Below are positions 52,225 to 54,929 of a stretch of 54,929 bases of DNA, piece by piece. The stretch's first letter is position 1; every line of letters starts with the position of its first letter. Position numbers and translations under genes: made by a program. Source of the DNA: Parvularcula sp038745625 (GTDB taxonomy: Bacteria > Pseudomonadota > Alphaproteobacteria > Caulobacterales > Parvularculaceae); the NCBI GenBank assembly GCA_038745625.1, contig JBCDLG010000007.1:1-54929 (forward strand), written 5' to 3'. The notes below the pieces were generated by a model, which searched no databases, was not told the DNA's origin, and was given only the letters and a program-made list of their open reading frames with translations.

Positions 52225-53855
52225 CATCGGAGACACTGACCAAGACAAAGGCAGTCATCTACACGCGCGTTTCCTCAGCCCAGCAATTGGCAAAGGGCCA
52301 TGGGCTTGCCTCTCAAGAAACCCGCTGCCGCGAGTTCGCCCGCATGAAAGGCTATGACGTTGCTGAGGTTTTTTCCGACTCGGCTGTCTCCGGCGGTCTT
52401 GTCGATCGTCCCGGCATCTCTGCGATGCTCGACTATCTCAGGAAGGCCTGCCGCTCTTCCGTACACGTTGTGCTCATTGATGACATCAGCCGCATCGCTC
52501 GCGATATTGAGGCCCATCTACAGCTTCGCAGGTCTATCGCTGAAGCGGGAGCAAAGCTTGAAAGCCCATCGATTGAGTTCGGCGAAGACAGCGACTCGGT
52601 TCTGGTCGAGAACTTGCTGGCCTCGGTCTCCCAGCATCAGCGACAGAAAAACCAAGAGCAAACCAAAAATCGTATGCGCGCCCGAGTGATGAACGGATAC
52701 TGGCCGTTCGGCTCGAAGATCTTGGGCTACCGCATGCAGCGCCGGGCTGGACAAGGCAAAGTGCTGGTGCGGGATGAGCCGCTTGCCTCCGTTATCGCAG
52801 AAGCGCTCGAAGGCGTCGCATGCGGACGGTTTCAGAGCCAAGGTGAAGTCAAACACTGGCTGCAAACCCAAGAAGCGTTTCCGAAGAACCGTCACGGCGT
52901 TGTCACTGACGAGGCCGCCCATCGCATTCTAAGCCGCGTTCTTTATGCGGGCATGGTCGAGAAACCTGAATGGGGCGTCTCCCTGCGCCCAGGCCAGCAG
53001 GAAGGTCTCGTGAGCTACGAAACGTTCCTCAAGGTTCAAGAGCGCCTCAAAGAGAACGCCTACGCACCGACCCGCGCTGATCTCAGTCAGGACTTCATCC
53101 TCCGCGGAAGTGTCGCTTGTGCGTGCTGCGGAAGCCCTATGACAGGCTCTTGGTCCACCGGGCGCGGCGGCAAGAAGCACGCTTACTATATGTGCTTTAA
53201 GAAGGGGTGCTCCGCCTACAGAAAATCAATCAAGCGCGACGTGATGGAGACCGCGTTCGCCGACTTGCTGCAGAAGCTCGAACCGTCCCGCCAGCTCATC
53301 ACCCTTGCACGGACCATGTTCCGTGACATCTGGATGCAGCTCACCGCGCAAGAGGGTGAGAAGCGCGCGCTGCTGCAGAAGCAGCTGCGAGAGAAGGAAA
53401 AGACGTCCACGGCGCTCCTCGATCGCTTGGTGGAGGCCGATGACCCGAAGATCATCGCTGCGTACGAAAAGCGTCTTGCGAACCTTGAGAGCGACAAGCT
53501 GGTGATCGCCGAAAAGCTTGCCTCGAGCACCAAACCGCGCGGCACTTTCGACGAGCTGTTCGAACCGGCGCTGCAGTTCCTCGCAAACCCTTATAAAATC
53601 TGGAAAAATGGAGGACCGGCAGAGCGCCAGACGGTCCTAAAACTCGTCCTGGCGGACCGTCTCCAATACTGCCGAAATGAGGGGTTTCGAACCGCCCGAA
53701 CCTCGCTTCCCTTCAGGGTTCTAGCGGGGTTGAGTAGCCAGTCTGAGGTAATGGCGGACAGGAAGGGATTCGAACCCTCGAGACGGGACAAACCGCCTAC
53801 TCCCTTAGCAGGGGAGCGCCTTCGACCACTCGGCCACCTGTCCACCGGCGGGTAG
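52221..53855 (+). CDS. large serine recombinase (integrase), 3' end running through tRNA-Ser
   Basis: 544 residues from ATG 52221. The N-terminal resolvase domain has YTRVSSAQQLAKG with the catalytic serine, then IDDISRIARDIEAHLQLR; the recombinase domain includes GYWPFGSKILGYRM; a zinc ribbon has CACCGSPM and MCFKKGC; then a coiled coil (about 385-440). It is the probable integrase and excisionase core of the element. The last ~34 codons (from residue 511, DRKGFEPSRRDK onward) are antisense to tRNA-Ser, so the C-terminus is formed by the host site. The frame is open upstream to 51861, but ATG 52221 has AAAGGAG before it. Confidence 0.92.
   Translation: MTSETLTKTKAVIYTRVSSAQQLAKGHGLASQETRCREFARMKGYDVAEVFSDSAVSGGLVDRPGISAMLDYLRKACRSSVHVVLIDDISRIARDIEAHLQLRRSIAEAGAKLESPSIEFGEDSDSVLVENLLASVSQHQRQKNQEQTKNRMRARVMNGYWPFGSKILGYRMQRRAGQGKVLVRDEPLASVIAEALEGVACGRFQSQGEVKHWLQTQEAFPKNRHGVVTDEAAHRILSRVLYAGMVEKPEWGVSLRPGQQEGLVSYETFLKVQERLKENAYAPTRADLSQDFILRGSVACACCGSPMTGSWSTGRGGKKHAYYMCFKKGCSAYRKSIKRDVMETAFADLLQKLEPSRQLITLARTMFRDIWMQLTAQEGEKRALLQKQLREKEKTSTALLDRLVEADDPKIIAAYEKRLANLESDKLVIAEKLASSTKPRGTFDELFEPALQFLANPYKIWKNGGPAERQTVLKLVLADRLQYCRNEGFRTARTSLPFRVLAGLSSQSEVMADRKGFEPSRRDKPPTPLAGERLRPLGHLSTGG
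53752..53843 (-). tRNA. tRNA-Ser(GCT), with encoded CCA; element target site
   Basis: On the minus strand a full class II tRNA folds: acceptor GGACAGG paired with CCTGTCC, D arm with GGCCGAGTGGTCGAAGGC-type sequence, anticodon stem-loop CTCCCCTGCTAAGGGAG with anticodon GCT, a long variable arm as in serine tRNAs, the T arm with GGTTCGAATCC, discriminator G and an encoded CCA. Its 3' end faces the element, and the recombinase frame crosses it, the layout expected for insertion at a tRNA 3' end. The tRNA appears intact and functional. Confidence 0.95.
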
Positions 53856-53965
53856 ACCGCATGGCGCCTGCGGTTTCAAGCGTTTTCATCGCGTGTGTGA
53901 AAACCAAGCGGTGCGACGTGACGCCGGGTAGGGCCAGCGCAAAGCGGAGGACCGAGCGCGGGTGT

Positions 53966-54610
53966 CTAGGCGGTGATCTGAAGACTGGATCCGGACTCTT
54001 CGTTCGCCTGGGCGTAGATCGCGATGACCGCGCTGACGCGTCCTGACTCGTCTTCCTCTTTGGCACGGCGCTCGGCGGCGCGCTCAATTGAAAGATCAGC
54101 TTGGGCGTTGAAAAGCTGCCGCTGAGCGGCTGCGGCCACGGCGCGGTCCGCCGCCGATGGCTCGGCGGGGGCAAGGGCCGCTTTGATCACGACCCGCATT
54201 TTGGCGATCGTGTCTTCGGGATCGTTTTCCGGCGAGACGTCAATCGGCACCGACCCGCCCACGGCGTAGTCGCGCCCGTCGGGGCCGCGTTGGTAGTCAT
54301 AGCTGATCGCGCCAGCATAGCGCCCGCCAACGGTCTTGTGTGCCTGCTCATGGGCGCGCACTTCGCGATCCCGGGCCTTCAGTTCCTCGACTTGCCTTTG
54401 CTCTTCTTCGGTCAGCTGGCCGGGTGTCTGAGGTGACTGGCGGCTGGAGACGTCGTTCAGGGCTTGGGCCTGGGTCACCCCGTCCGCTGAAGCCGGTGCA
54501 GAGGCAGCTTGCACTGCTCCCTGCGGGCCTGCGGGAGGTTCACCGCGAAGGTTGGCGCCTTGGAGTCCGGAATACCGGGTCGGCGCTTGGGTGGTCACCG
54601 AGAAATCCAT
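53966..54610 (-). CDS. putative metalloprotease-like protein, CJM1_0395/SprA-related family
   Basis: 214 residues. The central part has EVRAHEQAHKTVGGRYAG, with an HExxH zinc-type motif, then ISYDYQRGPDGRDYAVGGSVPIDVSPENDPE; these match a family annotated as SprA-related or CJM1_0395-family putative metalloproteases. The N-terminal 70 residues are low-complexity (Ala/Gln/Pro-rich). Catalytic activity has not been shown to my knowledge. It lies in ordinary chromosome right of the tRNA. Confidence 0.85.
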   Translation of the reverse strand: MDFSVTTQAPTRYSGLQGANLRGEPPAGPQGAVQAASAPASADGVTQAQALNDVSSRQSPQTPGQLTEEEQRQVEELKARDREVRAHEQAHKTVGGRYAGAISYDYQRGPDGRDYAVGGSVPIDVSPENDPEDTIAKMRVVIKAALAPAEPSAADRAVAAAAQRQLFNAQADLSIERAAERRAKEEDESGRVSAVIAIYAQANEESGSSLQITA

Positions 54611-54743
54611 GGTGAGACAATATCACTCGAGAGTTTATGTATGCTTAAGGGCCAGCAACCCTAACGCGCACCGCGTTGTGGATTTCCACATCTTGACACG
54701 AGATGTCCCCCGGACACCTGCAAAAATCTACATCAAAAGCAGA

Positions 54744-54929
54744 TTAATCGTCTGAATCAGAAGCTTTTCCGCCGCGCCCCCACCAGGCGAATTGGCGGAC
54801 CATTCCGCGGAAGAGTCGGACCTCTGCAACGGTCAATTTGGCATGGGTGAACATCGTCCGGATGTTGCGCTCGAGAATTTTTTTCTTGTCGGGCGGATAA
54901 AAGTAGCCCGCTTCGTCCAGCACACCGCC
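54744..54929 (-). CDS. TrmJ-like RNA 2'-O-methyltransferase, C-terminal fragment
   Basis: 61 codons and a TAA are in the window; the start is beyond the right edge. The segment LDEAGYFYPPDKKKILERNIRT and then MFTHAKLTVAEVRLFRGMVR matches the C-terminus of TrmJ/TrmH-type SPOUT methyltransferases (the LDExGFxxPxxK...RxLR...F pattern), which methylate the ribose of residue 32 in tRNAs. The final GRGGKASDSDD tail is ordinary. It is transcribed leftward, in the same direction as the metalloprotease-like gene. Confidence 0.8.
   Translation of the reverse strand, partial: GGVLDEAGYFYPPDKKKILERNIRTMFTHAKLTVAEVRLFRGMVRQFAWWGRGGKASDSDD

Larger units (their letters stand above)
29800..53843. mobile_element. 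integrative mobilizable element in tRNA-Ser(GCT), defence-like cargo
   Basis: Limits are approximate: the right end is at the 3' part of tRNA-Ser (53752-53843) and the left end is somewhere in 29.2-29.95 kb. The element contains a mobilization set at the left (29972-32030), an integration and coupling-protein set at the right (about 46.2-53.85 kb), and cargo between. It encodes a relaxase and a VirD4-like protein but no visible VirB-type transfer channel, so it is called mobilizable rather than conjugative. Marked base-composition steps between cargo modules indicate several independent acquisitions. Confidence 0.75.

Noticed and set aside
53752..53855. Tail of the recombinase read as a protein domain
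   Set aside because: It is the antisense reading of tRNA-Ser and not an evolved domain.
1..54929. CRISPR array
   Set aside because: No set of regularly spaced direct repeats was found by eye anywhere in the window.

Overview
The window looks like an alphaproteobacterial chromosome, most plausibly a marine or aquatic group near Hyphomonadales, Maricaulales or Parvularculales. This is inferred from a full cbb3 oxidase locus with FNR/FixK-type boxes, a GTTC-N7-GTTC direct repeat (the alphaproteobacterial LexA motif), a VPxPA-type PEP-CTERM protein, and the GC-rich codon use of the flanks. No species can be named from sequence alone.

Left chromosomal block (1-29172). On the minus strand lies ccoN-ccoO-ccoQ-ccoP-ccoG-ccoH-ccoI: the high-affinity cbb3 oxidase plus its copper and redox maturation factors, running off the left edge inside ccoI. 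A palindromic FNR/FixK box sits upstream of ccoN and a second TTG-N8-CAA box upstream of hemN, so microaerobic respiration and anaerobic haem synthesis appear co-regulated. A TetR-controlled RND efflux tripartite operon follows, then a PepSY membrane protein, a VPS10/BNR-repeat secreted protein coupled to a TonB-dependent receptor, an ECF sigma factor overlapping a Ser/Thr kinase with helical repeats, a methyltransferase interrupted by an in-frame TAG, a LysR regulator, a second methyltransferase, a DUF6326 membrane protein, an LpxR-like lipid A deacylase and a PEP-CTERM protein.

Mobile element (about 29.7-53.8 kb). This reads as an integrative mobilizable element inserted at the 3' end of tRNA-Ser(GCT). 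Its left part carries a coupled set: small protein, MobC-like protein and relaxase. Its right part carries a VirD4-like coupling protein without membrane segments, small membrane proteins, an SOS-box promoter and a large serine recombinase whose last ~34 codons read through the tRNA gene. No mating-pair-formation genes are visible, so it would need a helper. Between these ends is cargo with sharply different base composition per module: (i) a TIR-domain protein plus a YgjV-like membrane protein (AT-rich); (ii) a PIN-domain protein divergent from an OLD-family nuclease and a UvrD-like helicase (Gabija-like); (iii) a STAND/NACHT-like NTPase with Sel1-type repeats preceded by a HR/GPA-repeat protein (very AT-rich); plus a small resolvase and unknown genes. 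I interpret these as stacked anti-phage or anti-plasmid modules.

Right chromosomal block (53.85 kb to end): the tRNA-Ser target, a HExxH putative metalloprotease and the C-terminus of a TrmJ-like rRNA/tRNA methyltransferase.

The strongest leads for something undescribed are the TIR/YgjV pair, the PIN-OLD-UvrD cluster, the STAND-Sel1 operon, and the SOS box close to a tRNA-fused recombinase.
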